NCBI GenBank assembly: GCA_016218915.1
Contig: JACRCQ010000048.1
Span: 1-64,000 of the forward strand
Reading direction: 5' to 3'
DNA length: 64,000 nt
DNA from: Deltaproteobacteria bacterium
Lineage (GTDB): Bacteria; Myxococcota_A; Polyangia; Polyangiales; Polyangiaceae
Positions within the stretch are counted from its first letter, which is position 1; the number at the start of each line of letters is the position of its first letter. The position numbers and the translations under genes are program-made. The notes under the pieces are model-generated. The model saw only the letters and a program-made list of their open reading frames with translations, did not search any database and was not told where the DNA came from. Positions 19,640-29,537 of this stretch are shown here, piece by piece.

Positions 19640-21522
19640 ACGCAACACTCGGCGCCATGATCGATCTGTGGCCGGCCATTCTGGCAGGTGCGGTCGGAGC
19701 CCTGGTCCCACGCAAGCCCTCGACCTGGCAGCGCGCAGGCATCGGCGTCATCGCTGCCTTGCTCGTGCTGTTCGTGATGAAGCTGTGGCCGGACGCGGCA
19801 GTCGCCGCGGCTCCGTCAGCTCCCTCTGGCGAGTGGCCGCATCTTCTCACCTTCCTGATCGGGCTGCCCCTGGCAGGCGCGATCCTGATGCTGTTCATGC
19901 CCCGTCAGTCACCCGGCCTGCTGCGCGCGATGACCATGGGCATCCTGCTCGTGGACCTTGTCGCGTCGCTGTGGCTGCTGACCGTCCCGATGGGCGTAGG
20001 CTGGCACTTCGTGTCCGTGCACGACTGGATACCTGCTCTGGGGATCCGGTGGCACGTGGCTGTGGACGGCATGAGCCTGTGGCTGGTGCTGCTGACCACG
20101 TTCATCACGCCGATTGCGGCGTACGTTTCGTTCGGCTCGATCGGCACAAGGATCAAGGATCTGTGCTTCTCGCTGCTGCTGCTTCAGGCAGCGATGCTGG
20201 GAGTGTTCCTGTCCCTGGACATGTTCCTGTTCTACGTGTTCTGGGAGCTGGCGCTGGTGCCGATGTACGTGATGATCGGCGTGTGGGGGAGTGCGGACAA
20301 GATCAAGGCAGCGCTCAAGTTCTTCCTGTACACGATGGGCGGGTCGGTGCTGCTGCTCGCGGCCCTGCTGTATCTGGTGCACACCTACTCGAAGCTGACC
20401 GGCACGATGAGCTTCGACTACCTGGCGCTCAACAAGGTGCTGCTGCCCAAGCACGTGCAGATGATGTGCTTCTGGGGCTTTGCCATCGCGTTCTTCGTCA
20501 AGGTGCCCCTGTTCCCGCTCCACACGTGGCTGCCCGATGCGCACGTGCAGGCGCCGACCGGCGGCTCGATCATCCTGGCGGCCATCCTGCTGAAGATGGG
20601 GACGTACGCGTACATGCGGTTCGGCATGGGGCTGTTTCCGTTTGCAGCGGGGCTGCAGTCCGCGACGCTCGCTGGCGTGGCGGTGTTCGGAGGAATCCTG
20701 TACGGCGCGCTGTGCTCGTGGAAGCAGGACGATCTCAAGCGTCTGGTCGCGTACTCGTCGGTGGCGCACCTCGGCTACGTGATGCTCGGGCTCTTTGCCG
20801 GTACGCAGGCGAGCATGCAAGGCTCGCTGCTGCAGCAGATCAACCACGGTGTGTCGACCGGGGCGCTCTTCCTTCTGGTGGGCGTGATCTACGATCGCAG
20901 GCACACCCGTACGATCACGGAGTTCGGCGGGCTGGCCAAGGTGATGCCGGTCTACACGGTGGTGTTCGTGATCATCACCATGGCGAGCATCGGCGTTCCG
21001 GGCACCAACGGGTTCGTGGGGGAGTTCATGGTGATCATGGGCACCTACGGCTCGCTGCGGCTCGGCAAGTTCGGCGGGGTGGATGCAGTGCTTGCGGCCG
21101 CAGGCGTGATCCTGGCTGCGATCTACATGCTGAGCGTGGTCCAGAGGGTCTTCTTCGGCCCGCTCAAGAACCCCAAGAACCGCGACTTGCCCGATCTGAA
21201 CGTGCGCGAGACGCTCGCACTGGCCCCGCTGGTGATCATGGTCTTCGTGATCGGCCTGTTCCCGTCGGTGCTGCTGAGCCGGTCCGCAGCCGCGGTCTCG
21301 GCTTTCGAGATGCGCAATCGGCTGGTGTGGATGTCTGCGCAGGAGCTCGGGGAAGGGGAGCCCAAGCTGGTGACCCAGGACATGCTGCTCGAGGGCGCCT
21401 CCGGCTCCGCCAGGGAAGGAATGGCGAACACGCTCGATGAGATGGACCGGGGTGCGCCAGTGATTCCACCACCGCCTGCGGCCGACAAGCCGGCAGCCGA
21501 CAAGAAGGAGGCGTCCAAGTGA
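19636..21522 (+). CDS. nuoM: NADH-quinone oxidoreductase subunit M
   Basis: 628 aa, longer than the usual 500 or so. The antiporter-like core is clear: FLFYVFWELALVPMYVMIGV carries the channel Glu, LPDAHVQAPTGGSIILAAIL and RLVAYSSVAHLGYVMLGLF follow. An extra N-terminal hydrophobic region of about 60 residues and a Lys/Ala/Pro-rich C-terminal tail account for the added length. It is one of three proton-pumping subunits of the membrane arm. It overlaps nuoL by ATGA and nuoN by GTGA. Confidence 0.95.
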
Positions 21523-23066
21523 GCGCGAACCTCCTGCTCGGTCTGTCGCCCATTCTCATCGTGTCCCTGGGCGCTCTTCTGCTCATGATGGCAGAGGCGC
21601 TCTCGAAGCTGCGCAACGAGGCAAGGGAGTCCCCATCCTCCAGCCTGGCCATGGGCAGCGCAGTGGTACTTGCGTCCGGCGGCGTGGCTTCGCTCGCGCT
21701 GTGGCTCCAAGGGCCGGACAACCTGATGGAAGCCAGGGCCGCGCTCGCGCCCTGGCTGCTCATCGATCGGTTCAGCCTGTTCTTCTTCGTCATCCTGACG
21801 CTCGGAGCGTTCCTGACCGTGCTTCTGGCTGGCGGCTACCTTCCGGAGCACAAGCTCGATCGCGGGGAGTTCTACCCGCTGGTGCTGCTGTCGACCGCGG
21901 GTGCGATGGCGCTGGCTGCGGCGGGCGACCTTCTGACGATGTTCATCGGCCTGGAGGTGATGTCGCTGGGCGTCTACGCGATGGTGGCGTTCCGTCGTGG
22001 CTCGCCGCGAAGCGTGGAAGCGGCGATGAAGTACTTCCTGCTGGGCTCGTTTGCGGCAGCGCTGCTGCTCTATGGCGGCGCGCTGCTCTACGGCGCCACG
22101 GGCAAGACCGACTTCTCCTCGATCTCGTTCCAGCTCGCGCACACCGGCTATGCGAACCCGACCAACCTTCAGCAGCTCGCATGGGAGAACTCCACGCCGC
22201 TGATGGTGATCGGCCTGATCCTCGTGGTGATCGGGCTGGCGTTCAAGATAAGCGCCGTGCCGTTCCACATGTGGACGCCGGATGCATACGAAGGGGCGCC
22301 CACGCCGGCCACCACGTTCATGGCAGGGGCGGTGAAAGCCGGCGCCTTCGCGATGATGATCCGGGTGCTGATGATGGCGTTCGGTGACGTGCGCTCGGCG
22401 TCCTGGGGCTCAGGGTGGCCCCCGGTGCTGGCCGCGCTCGCAGTGGCGACCATGACGGTCGGCAATTTGATTGCGGGCCGCCAGGAGTCGGTCAAGCGCA
22501 TGCTGGCGTACTCGTCGATCACGCACGCGGGCTACATGCTCGTGGGCGTGGTGGCGATGGCGGGCACGGCGCGCGCCGAGGCCAACGGCGCAGTGCTCTT
22601 CTACACGCTGATCTACACGATCTCGACGGTGGGTGCGTTTGGGGCCCTGATCCTGTGCGGAAGCCGCGGAGCAGAGGCGGTGAGCTACGAGGACCTGGCC
22701 GGGCTCGGCAAGCGCAATCCGGCCGTGGCCCTTGCGCTCAGCCTGTTCATATTCTCGCTGGCGGGCATTCCCCCCACCGCGGGATTCTTCGCCAAGCTGT
22801 ATCTGTTCAAGGCGGCCGTCAGCGGCGACTACATCGTGCTCACCGTGATCGCCCTGATCAACACCGTCATCGGCGCGTACTACTACCTCAGAGTCCTCGT
22901 GTTCATGTACTTCCGCGAGCCCCTGCCCGGCGCGCCCATCGCAAAGCCGATGAAGTCCGGCCACGTCGCCATCGCCCTCGTCTTCGCTGCGTTGCTCGTT
23001 CTGGCTCTCGGCATCCTCCCAAGCAAAACGCTTCAAGCAGCCCTCAGCTCCACCATTTCCGGATGA
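21519..23066 (+). CDS. nuoN: NADH-quinone oxidoreductase subunit N
   Basis: 515 aa. The core motifs are FIGLEVMSLGVYAMVAFRRG, FHMWTPDAYEGAPTPATTFM, KRMLAYSSITHAGYMLVGVV and PPTAGFFAKLYLF. It is the third antiporter-like pump subunit, next to NuoK in the membrane arm. The GTG start overlaps the nuoM stop by four bases. It is the last gene of the operon; no clear terminator hairpin was seen before the next gene. Confidence 0.95.
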   Translation: MSANLLLGLSPILIVSLGALLLMMAEALSKLRNEARESPSSSLAMGSAVVLASGGVASLALWLQGPDNLMEARAALAPWLLIDRFSLFFFVILTLGAFLTVLLAGGYLPEHKLDRGEFYPLVLLSTAGAMALAAAGDLLTMFIGLEVMSLGVYAMVAFRRGSPRSVEAAMKYFLLGSFAAALLLYGGALLYGATGKTDFSSISFQLAHTGYANPTNLQQLAWENSTPLMVIGLILVVIGLAFKISAVPFHMWTPDAYEGAPTPATTFMAGAVKAGAFAMMIRVLMMAFGDVRSASWGSGWPPVLAALAVATMTVGNLIAGRQESVKRMLAYSSITHAGYMLVGVVAMAGTARAEANGAVLFYTLIYTISTVGAFGALILCGSRGAEAVSYEDLAGLGKRNPAVALALSLFIFSLAGIPPTAGFFAKLYLFKAAVSGDYIVLTVIALINTVIGAYYYLRVLVFMYFREPLPGAPIAKPMKSGHVAIALVFAALLVLALGILPSKTLQAALSSTISG

Positions 23067-23134
23067 CGCAGCGGGTGTGGGCCTGACGTTTGCTCTTGAT
23101 GGGGTCAAACGAAAGGACAACACTCGAGGGCGTG

Positions 23135-23605
23135 ATGCTACAGCCCAAGTCCTGGATCCGCCTTGGCTGCATGACGCTCGCATGTCTCGCGCTCTCCGGA
23201 GCATCGCGTCATGCCAAGGCCGAGCCGCCGGAGCAGCAAGAGCCTCGCCGCGCCAACGACAGCACTCTGGCAACGCTGACCTACGGAGGGCTCGCCACGG
23301 CCGGAGTGGGCGTCGTGATCGGTTCGGTCACGGGCATCATGGCGCTGTCCAAGACCTCCCAGCTCAAGAGCGATTGTGGCGGCACCGTGTGTCCGTCGAG
23401 CAAACAGGATGACCTCAACTCCGCGCGGAACATGGCAGGCCTGTCGACCGTGTCCTTTGCGATCGCACTGGTGGGTGCGGCCGTCGGCTTCAATGCCATG
23501 ATTCTGTGGGGCGACGCCCCGGCGAAGCAGCCTCCCCCGACCACAGCAGTGCAAGTCCGACCCGTGCTTGGGCTCGGCAGTGCGGGCCTCGAAGGGAGCT
23601 TCTGA
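23135..23605 (+). CDS. Exported protein with two hydrophobic segments, function unknown
   Basis: 156 aa from ATG at 23135, preceded by GAGGG. A signal peptide (MTLACLALSGASRHAKAE) is followed by a charged stretch, then two Gly/Ala-rich hydrophobic segments (YGGLATAGVGVVIGSVTGIM and LSTVSFAIALVGAAVGFNAM) separated by a Cys-containing loop, CGGTVCPSS. This pattern of paired glycine-rich helices is common in myxobacterial periplasmic proteins of unknown function. The stop lies just before the next small lipoprotein gene, with which it is probably co-transcribed. Confidence 0.55.
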   Translation: MLQPKSWIRLGCMTLACLALSGASRHAKAEPPEQQEPRRANDSTLATLTYGGLATAGVGVVIGSVTGIMALSKTSQLKSDCGGTVCPSSKQDDLNSARNMAGLSTVSFAIALVGAAVGFNAMILWGDAPAKQPPPTTAVQVRPVLGLGSAGLEGSF

Positions 23606-23606
23606 G

Positions 23607-23840
23607 GTGAGCTCGCGCCTTGCATGCCTTGCCATGCTCGTGATCGCAGCCGGTGCGCTTGCGTTGGCCGGGTGCGAGAGCATCACCGGAATCAACGACT
23701 TCACCGTCCAGAAGGCCTCGGATGGCGGTGGGGTCGGCGAGTCCGGCGCAGATGACGCCAACGCAGACGTGGATCAGGAAGGCGCGGTTGGAGAGGACGC
23801 CGCTGCGGCTGATTCGGAGACGTCCGAGACGAGCGACTGA
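23607..23840 (+). CDS. Small lipoprotein with SITGIND motif
   Basis: 77 aa from GTG. The lipobox LAGC is followed at once by ESITGINDFTVQK and then an Asp/Ala/Glu-rich tail. The ITGINDF-type segment directly after the lipidated Cys is recurrent in Myxococcota surface lipoproteins. Too short for a catalytic domain; probably surface-exposed and acidic. The start lies one base after the stop of the preceding gene. Confidence 0.6.
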   Translation: MSSRLACLAMLVIAAGALALAGCESITGINDFTVQKASDGGGVGESGADDANADVDQEGAVGEDAAAADSETSETSD

Positions 23841-23954
23841 GAGCTTCGTCCGCGCTTCGCCACCTTGCGCTTCCCCCGCTCGGGTCCCAAGTGATTCGCC
23901 GGGAGCGGGAATGAGTCAACCATCTGCTCGAACGCCGCTGCGGGAGCCGACTGC

Positions 23955-26450
23955 ATGACACGTGCATGGGGTGGCGTGTTTCTGCTTCGGATCGGGCTGC
24001 TCGCCCTGGCGTACTTTGCCGCTGCCCGGCTGGGTCTGCTCTTTGCCATCCCGCCAGGCAATGCCACGCCGGTCTGGCCAGCTTCCGGGATCGCGCTCGC
24101 TGCCCTGGTTCTGTGGGGAAACCGTGCCTGGCCCGGCATCTGGCTCGGCTCGCTGCTCAGCAACACGCTAACCGAAGTATCCGTCGTGACCAGCGCTGCC
24201 ATGGCGTCGGGCAACACCCTCGAAGTCCTGTTGGGCGCGTGGGCGGTCCGTCGATGGATCGGTGTCGCGACGCCTTGCGACAAAGTCGGGTGCGTTGTGC
24301 GATGGGCTGGGATCGCGACCGTGGTCAGCACGCTTGCCGCGCTGATCGGCGCAACGAGCCTGGGGCTGGGCGGGTACATGCCGTGGAGCGCATTCGGCTC
24401 GAACTGGCTCACCTGGTGGCTTGGCGACACGGCCGGCACCCTCGCGGTTGCGCCGTTGATCCTCGCCTGGGCGAACAAGCAGGATGACACCCGACCAGAG
24501 GGGGGAAAGCTCGAAGCGGGCGCGCTCGTCTTGATCGTCGTGGTGGTGAGCGCGTGGCTGTTCGGTCCCTGGGCGTCCCACCCACTCTCGCAGGACTTCC
24601 TGTATCTCGTCATCCTGTGCCTGATCTGGCCTGCTCTTCGCTTCGGTGTGCGGCAGGTCACGCTGGTCACGGCGCTGCTTGCGACCGCGTCGATCTGGGG
24701 AACCTCGCGCGGCTACGGCCCGTTCCATGGCAGCGACATCTCGGACTCGCTGCTGCATCTCCAGACGTTCCTGAACGTCACGGCCCTGACCGGGCTGGCG
24801 CTGGCGGGCGTGGTAGCGTCGCGCCGCAGGACGGAAAAGGAGCTGCGTGCGTCGGAGCAGGAGCTCGCGCAGAAGCGCCAGGCAGAAGCCCTGCAGCGCA
24901 GCGAGGAGCGGTTCCGGCTGCTGGTGCAGAACTCCTCGGACATCTTTGCGATCGTAGGTCGTGACGGCCGGATGCAGTACGTCAGCCCGGCCGCAGAGCG
25001 CCTCACCGGGTTCCCGACCGATGAGCGGATGAGCCGATCGGTCTTCGAGCTCATCCATCCCGAGGATCTGGCGCGTGCGAAGGAAGCGTTTGCGCGTGTC
25101 CTGGACAACCCGAGCGAGCCGGTGCGAATCGAGTACCGCCACGCCCACAAGAACGGTGGGTACGTGGAGCTGGAGACCATCGCCCAGGACTTCTCGGCGC
25201 ATCCGAGCCTGCGGGCGATCGTGGCTACGGCTCGGGACATCACCGAACGAAAAAGCGCGGCAGCGGACCTCGATCGAGCCAGGCTGGCAGCCGAGGAGGC
25301 GAGCCGCGCAAAGAGCCGATTCGTGGCGAACACGAGCCACGAGATCCGCACGCCGCTCAATGGCATCATCGGCATGAGCACGCTGCTGCTCGACACGCAG
25401 CTCACTCGCGAGCAGCGCTCTTTCGCAGATGCGATCCACGTTTCTTCCGGTCACCTGCTGTCGTTGCTCGAAGGCGTGATCGACCTGTCCAGGATCGAGG
25501 CTGGCAAGCTCGACATCGAGAAGCGTCCTCTGTCCGTGCGCGACACGCTCGAGGAGGCGCTGGCGACCGTGGAGCCCGCGGCGATCCGCAAGGGGCTGAC
25601 GGTTCGCACGCGAGTGTGCTCTCGGGCGCCCGACCGGCTGGTCGGCGACGCGGCCCGCCTGCGGCAGATCCTCGTGAACCTGCTGGGCAATGCGATCAAG
25701 TTCACCGAGGCGGGCAGCGTGTCGCTGTCCGTGGAGCTGGAGGAAACGGCGGGCGAGCGCGCGGTGATCCGATTCGACATCGAGGACACGGGGATCGGCG
25801 TACCCGAGGAAAAGCTCGACGAGATCTTCGAGCCGTTCGTGCAGGTCGACGAGTCGAGCACGCGCAAGTTCGGGGGAAGCGGGCTGGGCCTGGCGATCTC
25901 GCGGGAGCTGGTGTCATTGATGGGCGGCGAGATGGCGGTGAAGAGCGAGCCTGGCCGCGGCAGTCTGTTCTCTGTGCGCGTGCCGTTCGAGCTTCCCGCC
26001 GGCGTGCGCTGCCCGTCCCTGTCCGATGCGATCGCCACGCACGGCCTGAAGTCGCCGCTCGACCGTCCCTCGCTGCGCCCGCTGCGAATCCTTCTGGCCG
26101 AGGACAACAAGGTCAACCAGCGGGTCACCCTCGTGCTGCTCGAGAAGCGAGGCCACACCGTGGTGATCGCGGACAACGGGAAGGCCGCGGTAGAAGCCTT
26201 CGAGAAGAACCCGTTCGATCTGGTGCTGATGGACGTCCAGATGCCGGAGGTGGACGGGCTGGAGGCCACGGCGATGATTCGTCAGATCGAGAGAGCCTCG
26301 ACGCGCAGCAGGGTTCCGATCATCGCGCTGACCGCTCATGCAACCCGGGAGGACGAGGACCGCTGCCTGGCCGCGTCGATGGACGGATTCCTCACCAAGC
26401 CGGTGCGTCCGGCCAAGCTGCTCGAGACGATCGCTTCGATCTGCGCGTAG
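23955..26450 (+). CDS. Hybrid sensor histidine kinase: MASE1-PAS-HisKA-HATPase-REC
   Basis: 831 aa. Residues about 1-285 form a MASE1-type multi-helix membrane sensor (LFAIPPGNATPVWPASGIAL, AFGSNWLTWWLGDTAGTLAV). A PAS domain follows at about 310-430 (LLVQNSSDIFAIVGRDGRMQ). Then come HisKA with NTSHEIRTPLNGIIGM (phospho-His462), HATPase (NAIKFTEAG, DTGIGVPEEK, GGSGLGLAISREL) and a receiver domain (LLAEDNKVNQR, LVLMDVQMPEVDG, Asp760, with K in FLTKPVRP). The phosphorelay probably ends at a separate Hpt or output protein, which is not adjacent. MASE1 ligands are mostly unknown. Confidence 0.9.
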   Translation: MTRAWGGVFLLRIGLLALAYFAAARLGLLFAIPPGNATPVWPASGIALAALVLWGNRAWPGIWLGSLLSNTLTEVSVVTSAAMASGNTLEVLLGAWAVRRWIGVATPCDKVGCVVRWAGIATVVSTLAALIGATSLGLGGYMPWSAFGSNWLTWWLGDTAGTLAVAPLILAWANKQDDTRPEGGKLEAGALVLIVVVVSAWLFGPWASHPLSQDFLYLVILCLIWPALRFGVRQVTLVTALLATASIWGTSRGYGPFHGSDISDSLLHLQTFLNVTALTGLALAGVVASRRRTEKELRASEQELAQKRQAEALQRSEERFRLLVQNSSDIFAIVGRDGRMQYVSPAAERLTGFPTDERMSRSVFELIHPEDLARAKEAFARVLDNPSEPVRIEYRHAHKNGGYVELETIAQDFSAHPSLRAIVATARDITERKSAAADLDRARLAAEEASRAKSRFVANTSHEIRTPLNGIIGMSTLLLDTQLTREQRSFADAIHVSSGHLLSLLEGVIDLSRIEAGKLDIEKRPLSVRDTLEEALATVEPAAIRKGLTVRTRVCSRAPDRLVGDAARLRQILVNLLGNAIKFTEAGSVSLSVELEETAGERAVIRFDIEDTGIGVPEEKLDEIFEPFVQVDESSTRKFGGSGLGLAISRELVSLMGGEMAVKSEPGRGSLFSVRVPFELPAGVRCPSLSDAIATHGLKSPLDRPSLRPLRILLAEDNKVNQRVTLVLLEKRGHTVVIADNGKAAVEAFEKNPFDLVLMDVQMPEVDGLEATAMIRQIERASTRSRVPIIALTAHATREDEDRCLAASMDGFLTKPVRPAKLLETIASICA

Positions 26451-26463
26451 GGACCGAGCCAGG

Positions 26464-27768
26464 CTATCGCGCCCAGTACACTTCTTCGAGAGAGTCTTCG
26501 CGCTCGGGCAGGCCGCGGAACAGCCGCGGCGACTCCTGCACCAGGACCTCGTAGCTGACGCGGTTGGCGTACTTGCACACCTGCGAGAACGACGAGTAGG
26601 TCAGGAAGTTGCGGGTGTGCTTGGTGGAGCCGGGCACGTTCGATCGATGGTACCGGTTCGCCCCCATGTCGTGCAGCAAGGCAGCGAGTGCGCCGTCGCC
26701 TGCACCGTTGGTGTTGGTGATCCGTGCAGGGCCACCCATGTACGGTGAGATGTGCGAGTAGATGCGCACCGGGCTGTCGCACTGGCTCTTGAGCATGGGA
26801 CGGCTGAACTCCCAGCGGTTGAACTCCGGGATGGAGCCTGGGAGCAGCGGACGCTTGGTCACGCGCTTGAGGGCATCGTCGGTGTAGCCAGCCATGTACA
26901 GGCCGATCGGCCCTGCCGTGCACAGCACCAGATCAGCGTAGTCGAGTGCCTGATCGATGGCACGAAGCGGGTCGCGCTGCCCAGTGAGCGCCGCAGCCTC
27001 CTCCTCGTTCATCGCGAGCACGTCGACGTGCTGGGAGATGAAGCTGCGCCAGAACCCCACGCGGTCCTCCACGATGTGCCGCGTACCGAGCGTGAGAACG
27101 ACAGGCACGCGGGCTTCCTTGGCCATCCCGATCGCACGCATGGTCGCGTCGGGCATGGGCTCGCCATCGCGGCAACGCATCAGATACGCCGTGAGAACCA
27201 GGGCAGAGGCTCCCTCGAAGACCTGCACCGGGATGCTCTCGGGCCTGAGCTGGTTCATCATCCCGGCGCTGACCGCGAACGTGCGCTCGCCATCGCTCGT
27301 GATCAAGGCGAAGCAGCGACCGATGGGGCCGTCCACAGCCTGCAGGTGCTCGAGATTCATGCGGCTCGAGGTGTTGCAGAGATAGCGATACGCGTAGGAG
27401 CCGATCCTGATGTCGCGGCACATCACGCCGAGCAGGATCGAGGTGTCGTCGGCGAGCACCGAGTAGTTGTGCAGCGTGTTGCCGATCGTGCCCCCTGCGA
27501 ACTCGTGGGAAACCAGCTCGTGGTTCTTGAGCTCGCGATACAGCATCTCGGCCCGCTCGCTGTCGACGACCATGGACTGGCCTTTGCGGAGCCCGTAGCG
27601 CAGCAGGAAGTCGTCGGAGACGTGTGCTTCGATGTCGACCAGGGTCTGATCGATCCCGACCACGTGCGTACGGAACGGGGCGCTTTCGAGGCCCGCGCGG
27701 TTGAGCAGCGGATCACGGGCCAGGACCGGGAAGTAGTGCTTGGACTTGCGTTGACCGGGAAACTTCAT
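26464..27768 (-). CDS. gsk: Inosine-guanosine kinase
   Basis: 434 aa, the same length as E. coli Gsk, which I recall as strikingly similar: it begins MKFPGQRKSKHYFPV and has VVGIDQTLVDIEA, FAGGTIGNTLHNYSVLADD, YAYRYLCNTSSRMNLEHLQ and ends LPEREDSLEEVYW. It is a PfkB-family kinase, with the catalytic GAGD in NTNGAGDGALAALLHD. It phosphorylates inosine and guanosine with ATP for purine salvage. It stands alone, convergent with the MASE1 kinase gene. Such high similarity to a gammaproteobacterial enzyme suggests a transfer or unusually strong conservation. Confidence 0.93.
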   Translation of the reverse strand: MKFPGQRKSKHYFPVLARDPLLNRAGLESAPFRTHVVGIDQTLVDIEAHVSDDFLLRYGLRKGQSMVVDSERAEMLYRELKNHELVSHEFAGGTIGNTLHNYSVLADDTSILLGVMCRDIRIGSYAYRYLCNTSSRMNLEHLQAVDGPIGRCFALITSDGERTFAVSAGMMNQLRPESIPVQVFEGASALVLTAYLMRCRDGEPMPDATMRAIGMAKEARVPVVLTLGTRHIVEDRVGFWRSFISQHVDVLAMNEEEAAALTGQRDPLRAIDQALDYADLVLCTAGPIGLYMAGYTDDALKRVTKRPLLPGSIPEFNRWEFSRPMLKSQCDSPVRIYSHISPYMGGPARITNTNGAGDGALAALLHDMGANRYHRSNVPGSTKHTRNFLTYSSFSQVCKYANRVSYEVLVQESPRLFRGLPEREDSLEEVYWAR

Positions 27769-28001
27769 TGCAACCGCCGGAGAACGGAAAAGGCGAGCCT
27801 AACACAAACCGGCGCACCGCCTTTGCCGCCGAGCGCCAGCCAACGTCCGCACGGCCCGAGGCCGGCCTTCACCGGTCCAAGGAGCGGCCTGGGACGCAAT
27901 TTCCGCAGAATGATGCCACTGCGGGCTTGCTCCTCGCGCGGGGTCGCGGCAAAGGTGTCCCAGCAGCTCTCATCGGACGATCCAGTGTGCCGGGTCATGA
28001 C

Positions 28002-29243
28002 ATGACGACGCCCGTCCCTCCGCGGACCCAGCCCCAGGCCAGCTACGCAGCATCCGCTGAAGGGCTGACCCCTGCGGAGCGGTTGCAGATCTTCGCGCGC
28101 TGGATGTTCGGCGATGCCCCGCCCAAGCCCCGCTCCTTTCACGCAGGCGATGTCCTGATCGCAGAAGGCGAGGACGAGCCTCGTCGCCCTGCCCTGCTCG
28201 TCATCTCCGGCGAGCTCGAGGAGTGCGTCGGCTCCTACTCGCAGGAGAGCGGCCCGGGCGAGCACACCGTGCACGTGGCGAGCACCGGCGACTTCGCAGA
28301 CCTGCAAGCGATCGTTGCACCGTATTGCGAGGAGCCTGCCCAGTGCTCGGTCCACGCCAACACGGACGGCACCTGCTACCCGGTCTGGCTCGCGCAGGTG
28401 GCGCACCGGCCCGAAGTCGCTGCGGTCGTCTCCCTCCTTCACGCGTCGTTCACCGAAGCGGTCGACCGGCAGCGTGCGATGGCGGTCGAGTACGAAGAGC
28501 TGGCAGCGCACGTGCGCGAGCTGGAGGGCGACGAGAGCACCGCCGGAAAAGGCATGTCGGTTCGGGCTGTGCTCGACGAGTGGGAGAACTCGAGCCGCGA
28601 GGATCTCACCCGCAAGATCGAGGAGATGCAGGACGAGATCGACAAGGCGCACGTCTCGGCCTGGGAGGCCAAGGAGCGCGCCCAGGAAGCCCAGAAGTGG
28701 CTCGACCTGGAGCGCCGTGCGCGCGCAGCCCTCGAGCAGCGCGTGGTCGAAATGATGCGCCAGCTCGCGGGCCAGGCCAATCCCGAGGTCGACGAGAAGT
28801 TCCCCAACGCTATCCGCATCCTCGAGAGTGCCGAGCTCGAAGAGATGGAAACCTCCGCAAGGCAGCATCGGGAGATGGCCGAGAACTACGTCGCCCGAGC
28901 CAGGATGCTCCATCGCGCCTTCGAGCGTCTCGCCAACGACAACCCGGACCTCGTGGTCAAGCCCGACGTCATGCAGCTGATGCTTGGCGAGGAACCCCAC
29001 GCCCCGGAGACCGAGGAATCGCCCCAGGAGCTGGTACAGGGCGATCCGCAGGAGCCCAAGCGGGTCACCGTGCCGTTCGAGAACACGGACGGCGAGTCGC
29101 CCCCCCCTGCACCCGTGCAGATCCCTCGCAGCGCGCCGCTGCCGCAGCAGCTCGTGGATTCGCTGGTCCCTGACGATGACTGGGAAGAGGAGCCGGATCT
29201 GGTCGAAGGCACGCCGTCACCCGGCACGAGGCGAAGCCGCTAG
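28002..29243 (+). CDS. Cyclic-nucleotide-domain-like protein with long coiled coil
   Basis: 413 aa from ATG at 28002. Residues about 30-130 look like a cNMP-binding beta-barrel (FHAGDVLIAEGEDEPRRPAL, LLVISGELEE, GDFADLQA), but the phosphate-binding cassette Arg is not evident. Residues about 180-320 are heptad-rich coiled coil (SREDLTRKIEEMQDEIDKAH). The tail is acidic and Pro-rich. It has no effector domain, so it may be a scaffold or sensor controlled by nucleotide or by another protein. It is divergent from gsk, and repeat B/D lies after its stop. Confidence 0.55.
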   Translation: MTTPVPPRTQPQASYAASAEGLTPAERLQIFARWMFGDAPPKPRSFHAGDVLIAEGEDEPRRPALLVISGELEECVGSYSQESGPGEHTVHVASTGDFADLQAIVAPYCEEPAQCSVHANTDGTCYPVWLAQVAHRPEVAAVVSLLHASFTEAVDRQRAMAVEYEELAAHVRELEGDESTAGKGMSVRAVLDEWENSSREDLTRKIEEMQDEIDKAHVSAWEAKERAQEAQKWLDLERRARAALEQRVVEMMRQLAGQANPEVDEKFPNAIRILESAELEEMETSARQHREMAENYVARARMLHRAFERLANDNPDLVVKPDVMQLMLGEEPHAPETEESPQELVQGDPQEPKRVTVPFENTDGESPPPAPVQIPRSAPLPQQLVDSLVPDDDWEEEPDLVEGTPSPGTRRSR

Positions 29244-29265
29244 GAGCGCCACGGCGGACGGAGCC

Positions 29266-29398
29266 GCACGGAGCACTGCCCAGAATTGATCACCTCCCCC
29301 GGGCGCTTCGCGCCCCGCCCCTTCCGGATCTGCCGCATCCCAAGGATGATCCAATGCGGCGGCCAGAGGGGGCCAGAGCGGGAACCGCTTTGATTTCC
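29266..29398 (-). repeat. Dispersed palindromic repeat, copy B (inverted)
   Basis: Reverse-oriented copy of the repeat at 1-133, with about four differences over 133 bases. The tail TTGATCACCTCCCCC is at 29286-29300, so the element points left. It lies two bases from copy D, which points right, giving a head-to-head pair with outward tails. Confidence 0.8.
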
Positions 29399-29400
29399 CT

Positions 29401-29504
29401 ACCCCCTCCGCCGCCCGACCGCTTGGACTCCCCGGGTTTGCATCGATGAATCGGCGGGCGTGCGGAGGGGGTGCCGAGCGAAGCGAGGCGGGGGAGGTGA
29501 TCAA
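29401..29504 (+). repeat. Dispersed palindromic repeat, copy D
   Basis: The hairpin has arms 29401-29411 (ACCCCCTCCGC) and 29462-29472 (GCGGAGGGGGT). A short GCGAAGC-type element and the tail GGGGGAGGTGATCAA (29490-29504) follow. Its order of parts matches copy A. ACGGTCGCGGCTCC occurs shortly downstream of both A (159-172) and D (29540-29553). Confidence 0.75.
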
Positions 29505-29537
29505 AAAGCTCGTCAACAGAGTTTTTGAGACGCCCTC

